Positions 48,147 to 58,632 of a DNA stretch of 64,000 nt are shown one piece after another. Every line of letters begins with the position of its first letter. The stretch's first letter is position 1. The DNA comes from Thinopyrum elongatum (lineage: Eukaryota > Streptophyta > Magnoliopsida > Poales > Poaceae): the NCBI GenBank assembly GCA_011799875.1, contig CM022297.1:517626929-517690928 (forward strand). Reading direction: 5' to 3'. A model generated the notes under the pieces. It did not search any database. It was not told the DNA's origin and saw only the letters and a list, made by a program, of their open reading frames with translations. Both the position numbers and the translations under genes were made by a program.

Positions 48147-49744
48147 TGATACATCTCCAACGTATCTATAATTTTTGCTTGTTCCATGTTGTTATATTAT
48201 CATTCTTGGATGTTTTACAATCATTTTATAGCAACTTTATATCATTTTTTGGGACTAACCTATTGACATAGTGGCCAGTGCCAGTTGCTGTTTTTTGCTT
48301 GTTTTTTACTTCGCAGAATATCAGTACCAAACGGAGTCCAAACGCAGCGAAACTTTTTGGAGAATTTTTTTGGACCAGAAGACACAAGATGGGCCAAAGA
48401 AGTGCCAGAGGGGAGGCCCGAGGGGAGCACAACCCCCCAGGGCACGCCCAGGAGCCCAGGCGCGCCCTGGTGGGTTGTGCCCACCTCGGTGGCCTCCCGT
48501 ACCGCCTCTTCGCCCTATAAATACCCAAATATTCCAAAAACCCTAGGGGAGTCGATGAAACACAATTCCAGCCGCCGCAAGTTCCAGAACCACGAGATCC
48601 AATCTAGACACCATCACGGAGGGGTTCATCATCCTCATTGGTGCCTCTCCGATGATGCGTGTGTAGTTCATCATAGACCTACGGGTCAGTAGGCAGTAGC
48701 TAGATGGCTTTCTCTCTCTCTTTTGATTCTCAATACAATGGTCTCTTGGAGATCTATTTGATGTAACTCTTTTTTGCTGTGTGTTTGTTGGGATCTGATG
48801 AACTTTGAGTTTATGATCAGATCTATATCCATGAAAGTTATTTGAGTCTTCTTTTGATCTCTTATATGCATGATTATTTATAGCCTCGTGTTTCTTCTTC
48901 GAATCTTTGGTTTAGTTAGGCCAACTAGATTGATTTTTCTTTCCATGGGAAGAGGTGCTTTGTGATGGGTTCGATCGTGCGGTATTCTTTCCCAGTGACA
49001 GAAGGGGCAGCAAGACACGCATGTACCATTGCTATTAAGGATAACAAGATGGGGGCTATTCCTACATGAATAGATCTCATCTACATCATGTCATCGTTCT
49101 TATTGCATTACTCCGTTTCTCCATGAATTTAATACATTAGATGCATGCTGGATAGCGGTCAATGTGTGAAGTAATAGTAGTAAATGCAGACAGTAGTCTG
49201 TCTAATAATCTTGGACGTGATGCCTATATAATGATCATTGTCTGGATATCGTCATAATTATTCGATCTTCTATCAATTGCCCAACAGTAATTTGTCTACC
49301 CACTGTATGCTATTTTCTCAAGAGAAGCCACTAGTGAAATATACGGCCTCTGGGTCTATTCTTTATCATATTGCTTTGAGATCTATTTTTATTTACTTTT
49401 ATTTTCATATCTATTATTACAAAAACACAAAAATACCTTGCTGCACTTTTTTGTTATTTATTTTATTTTGCGTTTTATCGAGATCTATTTATTCAATCTA
49501 CACAATTTTTATCCCGTCAACTTCACAATTTCTGGCACCATTACCCGTAGAGGGATTGACAACCCCCCTAATCGTCGGGTTGCAAGTATTTGTTCTTTGT
49601 GTGCAGGTAACGTTTATATAGTGTTGCTTGGTTCTCCTACTGGATTGATACCTTGGTTTCATAACTGAGGGAAATACCTATCGTAGTTGTGCTGCATCAT
49701 CCCTTCCTCTTTGGGGAAATACTGACGTAGTTCAAGCGGCATCA
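48147..49744 (+). repeat. 3' LTR of the gypsy element, 1598 bp
   Basis: It opens TGATACATCTCCAACG and ends GCGGCATCA. It is very similar to 43042-44636 with scattered transitions. CCCTATAAATACCC recurs at about 48513. Confidence 0.9.
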
Positions 49745-51007
49745 AAAGCTATGCAAGAACTAACATATACTGGTAGAATTTACGTAAAAAATAGGTTTCA
49801 AAGAAGGAATGAATTACTGTTATTGGTATTACCCTTAAATAAGAGAGAAGGTGAAATAAAAACTTAAAACTAAAATTTTGTCAAGATTAGTACAAAAATT
49901 GCACTTTTTATAATATGTAAGAAGAAACATATAGTAGTGAAATTTCAATACTCTAATATAATATATACATGCAGTACTTGTGTGCATATATTTACACACA
50001 CTCAACATCCCAAAAAACGCGTAAAGAAAAAAACTAATAAAAGCTAAAACACACAAAAAAAACCAATAAAAAGAAAGAAAAAAGGAAAAGGAAAAACACA
50101 TAGAAACAGAAATCTGGAATAAAAAATAAAGTAAAAATACCCACAAAAGAAAGAATGAATATGTGGCATTGGTATTACCATTTAAGAACAAAGAAAATGG
50201 GAAAAATAATCTAAACAAACACTGACAAAATTTGCGTGAAATATACATAAAAATTTTGCTTTTTAAAAATATGCAAGAATAAGCATACAAAAGTGGAACT
50301 TTTGCAAAAACAAAATCTAAGAACAAATGTATAGTGGCACATAATAGTGCATTTTTCACAGAATTACAATGTACACACAAATTATACATTACTTACGTGT
50401 ATATATTTTATATTCGCCCAACATCCAAAATATACCCATAAAACCGACAAAAAAATAGAAGTAAAAATGCACGCAAACAACATAATAAGAAAACATGTAA
50501 CAGGCTTCAGCCCAACAAGAAATCGACTGACCCAAAATAGGGGTCAATGAAAAAATGCCCAGCCCAAGACAGGACACAACACACAACAGGAAAAAACAAC
50601 TAGCACGCATCATGGAGCAGCAATCAACGGTCAAAAAAATCGACTGGCCCAAAACTTAAAACTCAGTCAGCTAGCATGTAGCTAAAGTGTTTTCTCGCCT
50701 GCATTAATCTTGTTTCGCATAGTCCACCACTCCCACAACAGGATCAGAGTTGTATCCCTTTTCTTGCTATCCATTCCCCACAGGTGATCAAAAACCACAT
50801 GTGGACCAGTGTACTCTATCAGTGTCATTCTTGTGTCTTCCAACTCAAGAGATGTCCATACCTGCTTGACAAACTTGCAATTCAGAAAGAGGTGTCCTCC
50901 ATCTTGTTCCAATCTGTCGCATACTGGACATTTTGTATCCAACTCCACCTTCTTGTGTTGAATGTTCATACGGAGAGGGAGACTGTTATGAGCGAACCTC
51001 CATAGGA

Positions 51008-51023
51008 ACACACACACACACAA

Positions 51024-51095
<72 letters not shown>
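51008..51095. repeat. CA-dinucleotide microsatellite, 88 bp
   Basis: An almost pure (AC)n run with a few AAAC and GCGC interruptions near 51021-51035 lies in the LINE zf-RVT coding relic. The paralogous site in unit A (39176-39185) is only 10 bp of AC. Confidence 0.95.
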
Positions 51096-51097
<2 letters not shown>

Positions 51098-52261
51098 TCC
51101 CCGGCATGGACAGATTCCACAACTTGCTCCTGTCCATCCTACGCGGCTCTGATGTTGATGCTGGAACAACATATCTGCCTGACCTAGCATCTCTCGGAAC
51201 AGTTCCCCGGTGAGATGCCAGACTTAACTGGAAACTTCACCTTTGGATCAAAGTGCCGCACGACATGGTCTCCCATCCCAGCTCACAAAGGTACTCCATG
51301 ATATCTTTAACATCAACTTCACAAAATAAGGCCTGCAACACTAGTCCGGGCCAATCAAATCCGAGACTAGCGTGATCACCGCATTTACCCTGTTCGAGAT
51401 TAGCCATCTAGTTATTCCTCTTGGAACCCATGGATCATCCTAGATTTTTATGTTCTCACCCGATCCCGCATGCCAAAGTAAGCCCTCCTCCAGTAGCTCA
51501 ACACCCTTCAGAATGCTCCTCCAAGTGTATGAAATTCCTCCTATGGGTCGGGCCAAACTACAACACATGTTGCTAGTCAGAAGTTGCTCTCGGCTACAAG
51601 GCTAGAACAGTCACGTCGGTTATGGGTCAGGCCAAACAAAAAGTTCTGCAGCGAAACTTTTTCAGTAGTTCATCCCGACACGATTGAAATAGTTGTTTTT
51701 TAACAAGAACGAGAGGCAGTTCAGTTAAAAAAACAAAGATTGAGCGGCAGTTGGTAAGCCTTTGTACAGTTTGCTTGCGTTCTTTTCTGTTACCTTTTTC
51801 GTTAAAAATATTACTATATTTTAGATATAAAACACAAATTGTTCACATAATTAAAAAAGGGTCCTAGTATATTTTAAATGTTCATGTATTTTAAAAGCGT
51901 TCACACGTTTTTGAAAATATGTTCAACCTGCGTTAAAAATTCTTTAACTACCTTAAAAAATGTTCAACATATTTAAAAAATATTTACCATGTATTCGGAA
52001 ATATGATCGGCATGTATTTAAAAAATATTCAACGAGTATCTCAAAAATTGATTAACATGTTCTAAAAAATGTTCACCGTGTGTTTCAAAAAATCTTTGAC
52101 ATGCATTTACAAAATGTTTAACATGTGTTTAAAAATGATTACTGCATATTTAAAAATATTCTACATGTGTTTAAAATTATCACCGCGTATTAAAAATGTT
52201 CACCGTGTATTTAGAAAAATGGTTGATATGTTTTTTTGCATCGATGTTCGATATGTAATAA

Positions 52262-53380
52262 AAATCACCTCAAAATTTCAGCCCAATCGGAGTTACGGAT
52301 CTCCGGGAATTTAAGAAGCGGTGAAGGGCCAGAAAAGAAGAACGTGCAACAGAAGAGAAACAGAGAGAGAGATCCAATCTCGGAGGAGCTCCTGCCCTCC
52401 GGGAGCCATGACCGCCATGGACCAGAGGGGAAACTCTCCTCCCATCTAGGGGGAGGCCAAGGAAGAAGAAGGAGGTGGGGGGGGCTCTCTCCCCCCTCTT
52501 CCGGTGGCGCCGGAGCGCCGCCGGGGGAACCATCGTGACGACGATCTACACCAACAACTTCGCCGCCATCATCAGCAACTCTCTCCCCCTCTATGCAGCG
52601 GTGTAACCCCTCTTCTACCCGTTGTAATCTCTACTTAAACATGGTGCTTAATGCTACATATTATTATCCAATGATGTGTTGCCATCCTATGATGTTTGAG
52701 TAGATTCTTTTTGCCCTATGGGTTGATTGATGATCGTGATTGGTTTGAGTTGTATGTTTTATTTTGGTGTTGTCCTATGGTGTCCTCCGTGTCGCGCAAG
52801 CGTGTGGGATTACCGTTGTAGGGTGCTGCAATACGTTCATAATTCGCTTATAGTGGGTGGATAGAGTGACAGAAGCTTACACCCGAGTAAGGGGGTTGTT
52901 GCGTATGGGAGTAAAGGGGACTTGTTACTTAATGCTATGGTTGGGTTTTACCTTAATGATCTTTAGTAGTTGTGGATGCCTTCTAGAGTTCCAATCATAA
53001 GTGCATATGATCCAAGTACGGAAAGTATGTTAGCTCATACCTCTCCCTCGTATAAAATTACAATAATGATTACCGGTCTTGTTACCAATGACCTAGGGAC
53101 AAATCCTTCTCTTGTGTCATAAAAAGCTGTCTACTAAGCAACTAACTTTTATTATCTTACAAATTATTCGTAGTTTTATTCTTGCAAACTTATCCTATTA
53201 CACTTACAAAGTAGTTTTATACTTGTTCTAGGTAAAGCGAACGTTAAGTGTGCGTAGAGTTGTATCGGTGGTCGATAGAACTTGAAGGGAATATTAATTC
53301 TACCTTTAGCTCCTCATTGGGTTCGACACTCTTATTTATCGAAAAAGCTACAATTGATCCCCTATACTTGTGGGTTAGCA
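52262..53380 (+). repeat. Gypsy-type LTR fragment
   Basis: AT/GC-mixed LTR body ending GATCCCCTATACTTGTGGGTTA, which matches the end of TGATA…TTATCA-type gypsy LTRs but stops before the final TCA. The start is missing, cut against unit B. Same end class as the reversed fragment at 20750. No coding sequence. Confidence 0.55.
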
Positions 53381-53385
53381 CTCCT

Positions 53386-54619
53386 CCGACGATGGAGAGA
53401 TATTCTTAGGGCCCTTGTGTGACGGCATCTGTCATCGTCTGGCCAGACACAGGGGACTACATCACGGGGATGCCGAAACACAATAAAGAGAAAGAAGAAA
53501 AAATCGATAACGAGGATTTCGGTATAGTAAGCATGTGATGACTTAGGAGGATACCGATGCATCCTGGGTTTTGTAAAGTATCGCGAAGCAAAGGGAACAT
53601 CGCATGGGTTCACTCGGATATCATTCGTGTGCTCATAGGGATCGATATGGACATCCGTGGTTCCGCTGTCGGTCATTGAACGGACAGTTTCGTTCATGTC
53701 TATGAGTTACTAAACCTACGTGGTCACAAGCTTTAGGAAATCACGATCTGCTGAGTGTTATTAGGACGGGATTAATGAGAATATATTTGTGGAATTGTTT
53801 CACTAATATTTGGAATTGTTCCGAGAGGACCCAGAAGCGTTTCGGGGTCACCGGAAGGGTTTCAGTGAATATCGGGTAATACCAGGTATTACCGATAAAT
53901 TATATAGAGGTGAAAAATGTTTACGGGGATGTTAAATGTCAATGGGCCTAAAAAGGCCAAGAGGTGGAAGACAACTTGGGCCAAAAAGTCCCAAGTGGGA
54001 AAGTGATTGGGAAAGGGGCAGGAGTCACACTCCTCCTCCCTGGCAGGCGCACCAAAGGGGGCTCTTTCCCCTTTGGTGGCAGCCCTCCCTCTCCCCTCTA
54101 TCCTATATATACATGAGGATTTGTGCTCTTTTGATATACAAGTTTTGGAGCCTCCTCTAGTTCTTCTAGTTCTAGTTCTACTTGGTCCTAGTTGACTAAT
54201 TAAAGATAGGCCAATCCTCTTGTCCTCATAATTAGAAACCCCATGTGGTTCTAATCTCCTCCCTCTAATTCTCCAGCAACGATTAGCTCTGGATGGCGAA
54301 GCGCTGCCAGATCGTGAAGGCTGCATGCTTGCAACCAAGTAGAGAGGTTGTGCTTTCAGTCTTCGGTTCTAGGGACTGTTCGTGGGTGGTTCGTGGGATC
54401 GTTCATCAATGGTTCGAGGAGCTCTACTCAAACATCATCAATGGTTCGAGGAGCACCACTGGTTCATCAATATCGATCCCAATATCTACACCAACACGTT
54501 CTTCTTCCGCTGCAACTCGGTGACGGTAACAATCGTGATCCCAATCTGTTATGCATCTTCATATTGATCTTGGGTGACTGTAGGTGCGGAAAATTTGTTT
54601 TCTACTGCGTTTCCCAACA
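53386..54619 (+). repeat. Copia-type LTR, probably 5'-truncated
   Basis: It ends GCGTTTCCCAACA at 54619 and has a TATA box (CCTATATATACATGAGG, about 54100) in + orientation, with CCGAGAGGACCCAGAAGC-type segments like those in the Copia LTRs of this window. The expected TG start is not seen. Just after the end, GGATCAGATGG resembles a degenerate initiator-Met primer site. Confidence 0.5.
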
Positions 54620-55169
54620 GGAGGATCAGATGGGTGCACACAACATGTTTAGGCTCCCTTGCTAAGGGATAATACTTTACTCCTACCGCGAGGCTTTCTT
54701 CTTGTGTATGAGATTACAAAGGGATGCAAACCCTTGATCGAGTGCCCTAGCCATGCCTTATATAGTATTCACCATGGCTAGGAGTTACAATGGTCGGCTG
54801 AATTAATGCTACAAGTAACAACTCATTAATTGTCGACTGTTTCTATTACTACTGATTACATGTTGTAACACCTGATTAAATGCCTAATGGAACGTGTAGT
54901 AACACTCATCTTCATGGCCCACCCGCTTGACCTTCCGGGCGATCTGACTGACGCCCACTGTAATCGACTGCGCCTATGTCATGGAGCTGCTGGATCTGGT
55001 TGCTTCACCACTGGCCGAGACCGCTGACACTACTAAATTTGGCCTTATCATTACTCGGCATGGACCTTTAGTTGGGCCGACTGTCACCATGGTCGCACAT
55101 GATGGAGATTCCCTTGCCAGATGGCAATGGGGCCTCGTACAGGTGAAACTCATGGGGAATTTATCTATT
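54620..55169. other. Unassigned repeat-like DNA
   Basis: The minus strand contains ACTATATAAGGC and GTAGGAGTAAAGTATT, wording common in gypsy LTRs, so this may be a reversed LTR fragment. No ends and no coding sequence are visible. Confidence 0.3.
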
Positions 55170-55900
55170 AGGGGATGAGGATGGGTGAAAACTTACCCCA
55201 TGAGGGCATTTACCGAACTAATCTAGTCCCATTATGGTAAAAGGGGGATGGGGATGGCACTCTATTCCCCAAATCCGATACCTATTGGGACCCTCTTTTT
55301 ATGTATGAAATGTAGGACTAGGTATATGTCCATATAGGTTGTAAAACCCCCTAAAAATATCCCCCAAAAATATGCAAAATAACATAGCCATGGAAAAAAC
55401 AGTACCCCCGCCCACCTCAGCGGCCACCAAGAGTAATAAATTAGGACGATCTAGATCGACAACTACTAGACAAGTAAAACGTCGTAACACATCCCCCCTT
55501 GAGCATGCAACCTTCCCGAGTCACGATCCCAACATCGACTGTACTACCTCCACGCCGGTTCCATTTCTGTAATTTTTTATGTTCCAAACATGTTTGTTAT
55601 GCCTTAGGATGTGTTCAATGATGATGCATATTGCATCTTATGGCGCCTCTTATTGTTCATGCATTCTTTCTTTATTTCAATCAATGTATAATGTTGATTA
55701 GAATATGTCATATTATATATGTGCTTACTTTCTTACGGGTAATGGGAACTCTAATGCCCCCCCTTCGAAGGGGGGGGGGGGGCAGGTATGGGGAAATTTC
55801 ATCCCCTGTCATGTAAATGGTGATGGGCATGGGACAGTGGAGAATGAACGAGATGAGTTTGCTCTGTGGTCCCCATAGGGGATTGTCCTCATTGAGCCTT
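55170..55900. other. Possible hAT-like element remnant with a poly-G tract
   Basis: Both edges carry GGGGA/TCCCC-rich wording (ATGGGGAATTTATCTATTAG near 55150; GGGGAAATTTCATCCCC near 55790), as in grass hAT-derived elements. A run of about fourteen G residues lies at 55770-55783. No transposase frame. Weakly supported. Confidence 0.25.
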
Positions 55901-56991
55901 TATTGAAGAATGCGGTGATTTAAATATTGTTAGTCAAATGGTTCGTTTAAAAAAATCGGTCCACGAGGTTAGAGACCATTCTCGATTTTCTGGAAAATGT
56001 AACTCTATGATCTAAAGGAATGGATATACACTTTCCCCTCTTACTTGCAGTCATCCATTGTTCTTTAAATTTCTTATATTGTTCCAAAGAAGCTCTTATT
56101 GTTTGTTTTAATTCAAAGGATTTTCATATGGCTTTTAACCCTTACACCCCCCCCCCTTTTGGTAGAGCTTCCTTTGTTCGTAGGTCCAAAACCATAGGAA
56201 AATTTTCTATTTAACTACTTTGCATGTAAGTCTCAAAGAAAAAAAACTCTATCAAGTCCATACTTATTGTTTTTCCTTTATCGACATTGTGATAAATCAC
56301 CCACAATTACGAAAAAAATTATATTTATTTTTGTATTTTTTTTCGTTTTTGTGCTTTTAAAATGATGTGAACTAAGCATGCATCAAGCCCAAGGAAATCT
56401 TTAAGCCATCATGACCAGTCAGAGCTTCACTTTTTCTGCCAAGCGCACTAATATATACATGGGGGAGATATATAGCAACCACTTCATCTCAATCTGGCGG
56501 AGAGCATTAATTTCAAGGGAAACAAATGAGAAGCACAGGGATGCAACCAAGACCATTCCATGAGAGTCCCCTCGACTTTGATGGTCTTCTCAGTGTCGAG
56601 AGTGTGTGTGTAGGGTGGGGGGAGGGGGGAGAACCTCAGATCCTCACTTGCTCGCTGGATAGTTTGGTCTTCGCTCGTTGGTTTTGTTGTTGCTCGTTGC
56701 TTTGGTTTCGACGATGTTGATGATGGTGATATGTAATGTCAGTAGCACGCATCAAGGGTGTGGTGTCGTGGATCTGAAGCTATTGATCTCATGAGACTAC
56801 TTGCAGATGTGGCTCTTTCGCCGAACCCCTACCAAACTAGGCATCTTAGGGCAATCATCTGAATTGCGGCCTGCTTGGTTCATCGGCGGTGTGGTGACTA
56901 CGCCAATGAGCGGCTTCAAAATCGTCGAACAAGAAGGCCTCATTCAAGCCTCCATTTCATTCCACTTGTTTATTTAATTGGTCTCCTTAAG
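55901..56991. other. Unassigned intergenic DNA
   Basis: AT-rich to 56400, then mixed. Short C-, T- and A-runs (56148-56158, 56336-56343). The small frame at 56526-56720 is Cys/Trp-rich without a domain, and I do not call it a gene. Nothing else recognised. Confidence 0.4.
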
Positions 56992-56993
56992 TA

Positions 56994-57015
56994 CTCCCTC
57001 CGGGGACGGAGGGAG
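56994..57015. mobile_element. 22-bp minimal Stowaway relic
   Basis: CTCCCTCCGGGGACGGAGGGAG is almost only the two terminal inverted repeats of a Stowaway MITE, with TA on both sides (56992-56993 and 57016-57017), the standard Tc1/Mariner target duplication. Confidence 0.8.
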
Positions 57016-57214
57016 TATTTACCTACAAGCTTCTTTTTTGAGGGATCATATTTACCAACAAGTTTATTGTGACTTTTGAGTATAGGATGAAATTTCCTTT
57101 TTTTAAACAAAGATATTGTTTTTTAAGGAAAAGAAAAAAAGATATTGTGGTAACCAACCTTGTTTAATCAAAGATTCTAGAAACCCACAACAAACAAATG
57201 CATTTTTTAAAGGC

Positions 57215-58320
57215 AGCTGCTAGGCGTAAGCCGGCTGATTTTAGAAAAGATCAGCCGCTTGCGCAGCCGTCTGATTCGGGCGTGTGCTGCCGTTAGATCA
57301 GGTTCGTGCAGCGCCTCATCTCTTCTCCCTTTGCATCCTCATGCCGCGCCACATCCACCTGGCCTATGCTCCCAACGCAGCACCGGAGACCCGACGATGC
57401 TTCATCGATTCGCAGCCATCGATCCTACATCAAAGCACTGCAGCCGCCGACGAGTGCCGCACTGAAGCACCGGCAACCTCTTTGCAAAGTCACGAGCGCT
57501 GCATTGCAACTCCGACAGCACCGACAGCCGCCATGCAAAGCTTCTCCGATGCATCGCAGCTCCGACGGTGTCGTGACTGCTGCAATGCAGCTCCGGCGTC
57601 GTCGCGGCCGCGGCATCGCAGCTCCGGCGGTGTCGCGACCGCTACAACTCGCAGCTCCGGCAGCGCCGACAGTCGCCGTGCAAAGCTGCTCCGCTGCATC
57701 ATAGCTCCGGCGGTGTCAAGACTGCTGGAAAGCAGCTCCGGCGTCGTCGCGGTCACGGCATCGCAGCTCTGGCGTGGTAGCGGCCGCTGCAATGCAACTC
57801 CGGCAGTGCCGACGAGCGTTGCATCGCAGCACCAACAGCCGCTGGCAAGCGCTGCATTGGAGCACCGATGAATCTCTGCAGCATCATGGCTGCAGCATCA
57901 CAGCTCCCGGCAGCGTCGACGAGGCTGCATCGCAGTACCAAAAACGCCGGCAAGTGCTGCACTGGAGCAGCGGCGCCTCTGCAGCATTGCGAGTGATGTG
58001 TCGGAGCGTCGGTAGCCGCTGATGAGCGCTGCAATGCAAAACGGCCTCCGCTTGTTGTATCATCGATTTGAGTGGCTAGGGAGCTTGAGCAGCATCGCTC
58101 ATGGCGGAGAGAAAGCATGCGTGCGCTGAGAGAGAAGTAGCAGAGAGAAAGGGGATCGCGATGTTGAGGAAAGAAATAGGAATGGGTGGCTCGCGTGCTC
58201 GCGCTGGAGATAAGACTATGGGTCGTGGGTGGGACCCATGGGAACGCGTGGCACGCGCGGGACGCGGCTGATTTTCTCCCAAAAATCAGTCGGTCAAAAG
58301 CAAGGGTTTTCCTTAAAAGC
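57215..58320. mobile_element. Inverted-repeat DNA element, probably Mutator-like
   Basis: The left end has CCGGCTGATTTTAGAAAAGATCAGCCGC (given as two words: CCGGCTGATTTT and GATCAGCCGC). The right end, reverse-complemented, has CCGACTGATTTTTGGG then AAAATCAGCCGC. The ends thus match each other, and each can fold alone. Exact limits and target duplication are not resolved. It holds a GC-rich minisatellite and no transposase. It ends directly upstream of the NF-YB gene. Positions 57018-57214 hold only AT-rich DNA. Confidence 0.5.
57470..57880. repeat. GC-rich minisatellite with ~31-bp units
   Basis: About a dozen imperfect units of roughly 31 bp, most starting CTCCGGC and ending GCATCGCAG or GCAATGCAG, with GGTGTCG or GTCGTCGCGG inside. 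Some units are 1.5 times longer. Open frames across it are a by-product of the repeat. Confidence 0.7.
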
Positions 58321-58516
58321 TAAGAAATCGGACGGTTAGCGACAGGCCCGTGTTGGTAGATCGGACGACAAGGCTCCCGAGCCTTCCCCTCCTCTGTTCC
58401 CGTCTCGCCCTCCACCAACTTCAGCTCCAGATCCGGCGGCCGGCCGCGCCCTCCTCCCGCACCAACCAACGGCGCTGATCCCCTCCGCCATCTCCGTCCA
58501 TCTCCCCCCAAATTTG

Positions 58517-58618
58517 GTAAGCGCCGCTGCTTCTCCTCTCCCCCCGAAACACAAAAGCTTTCCCTTTTCGCCACCTCGCCGCCGGCCGTTCACTCCTTAC
58601 CATGGCGCCGCCGTGCAG
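58517..58618 (+). other. Putative 5'UTR intron of the NF-YB gene
   Basis: TTTG|GTAAGC at 58517 is a strong donor and GCCGTGCAG at 58610-58618 an acceptor (GCAG at 58624 is an alternative). Removal would also remove the ATG at 58602. That ATG has a strong context (A at -3, G at +4) and opens an out-of-frame frame overlapping the NF-YB start. Confidence 0.6.
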
Positions 58619-58632
58619 GCGCAGGCCTGGCG

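Larger units (their letters stand above)
43042..49744 (+). mobile_element. Gypsy-type LTR retrotransposon lacking pol, 6.7 kb
   Basis: Two LTRs of 1595 and 1598 bp enclose a 3.5-kb interior with primer site, a gag-like relic and purine tract, but no protease, reverse transcriptase or integrase. It therefore depended on a relative's enzymes. Flanks are ATAGC (43037-43041) and AAAGC (49745-49749), a 5-bp duplication with one mismatch. It sits inside the Mutator-like element. It is the same family as the solo LTR at 9336-19404. Confidence 0.88.
42869..50689. mobile_element. Mutator-like non-autonomous element containing a nested gypsy element
   Basis: The insertion is bounded by a perfect 10-bp target duplication, TTTTCTCGCC (42859-42868 and 50690-50699); copy A of the LINE keeps the uninterrupted site. 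Without the gypsy it is about 1.1 kb. Terminal similarity is weak: AGCTAC near the left end and GTAGCT near the right. ATCGACT.(A/G)CCCAAAA occurs near both ends in direct orientation (42909, 50522, 50639). A 9-11-bp duplication suits the Mutator superfamily; no transposase is present. The part 49750-50680 is AT-rich with A-rich runs and no gene. Confidence 0.65.
42241..51567 (-). mobile_element. 5'-truncated LINE, copy B, split by a Mutator-like element
   Basis: The flanking target copies are TGTTGTGGGTCAGAAGTT (42223-42240) and TGTTGCTAGTCAGAAGTT (51568-51585), the same site as in copy A with later point changes. The 3' RNase H part lies at 42505-42852 and the zf-RVT part at 50682-51137 (CPVCDRLEQDGGHLFLNC). 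The gap between them is the insertion 42869-50689. A CA microsatellite has expanded inside the zf-RVT part. Confidence 0.85.
41230..52258 (+). repeat. Duplicated unit B, enlarged by later insertions
   Basis: Same order as unit A: AT-rich array, A-rich block, CTTTCCCTAT segment, LINE with the same insertion site, GTCGGGCCAAACTAC segment, second AT-rich array. It ends about 52258 inside the right AT-rich array (GCATCGATGTTCGATATG, compare 40361). A 7.8-kb Mutator-like insertion is unique to this copy. Confidence 0.75.

Noticed and set aside
50966..51190. Val/Cys repeat proteins around 51000
   Set aside because: They are translations of the CA microsatellite inside a dead LINE, not genes.
57284..57871. 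195-codon open frame in the minisatellite
   Set aside because: It arises from ~31-bp repeats without stops; several frames are open for the same reason.
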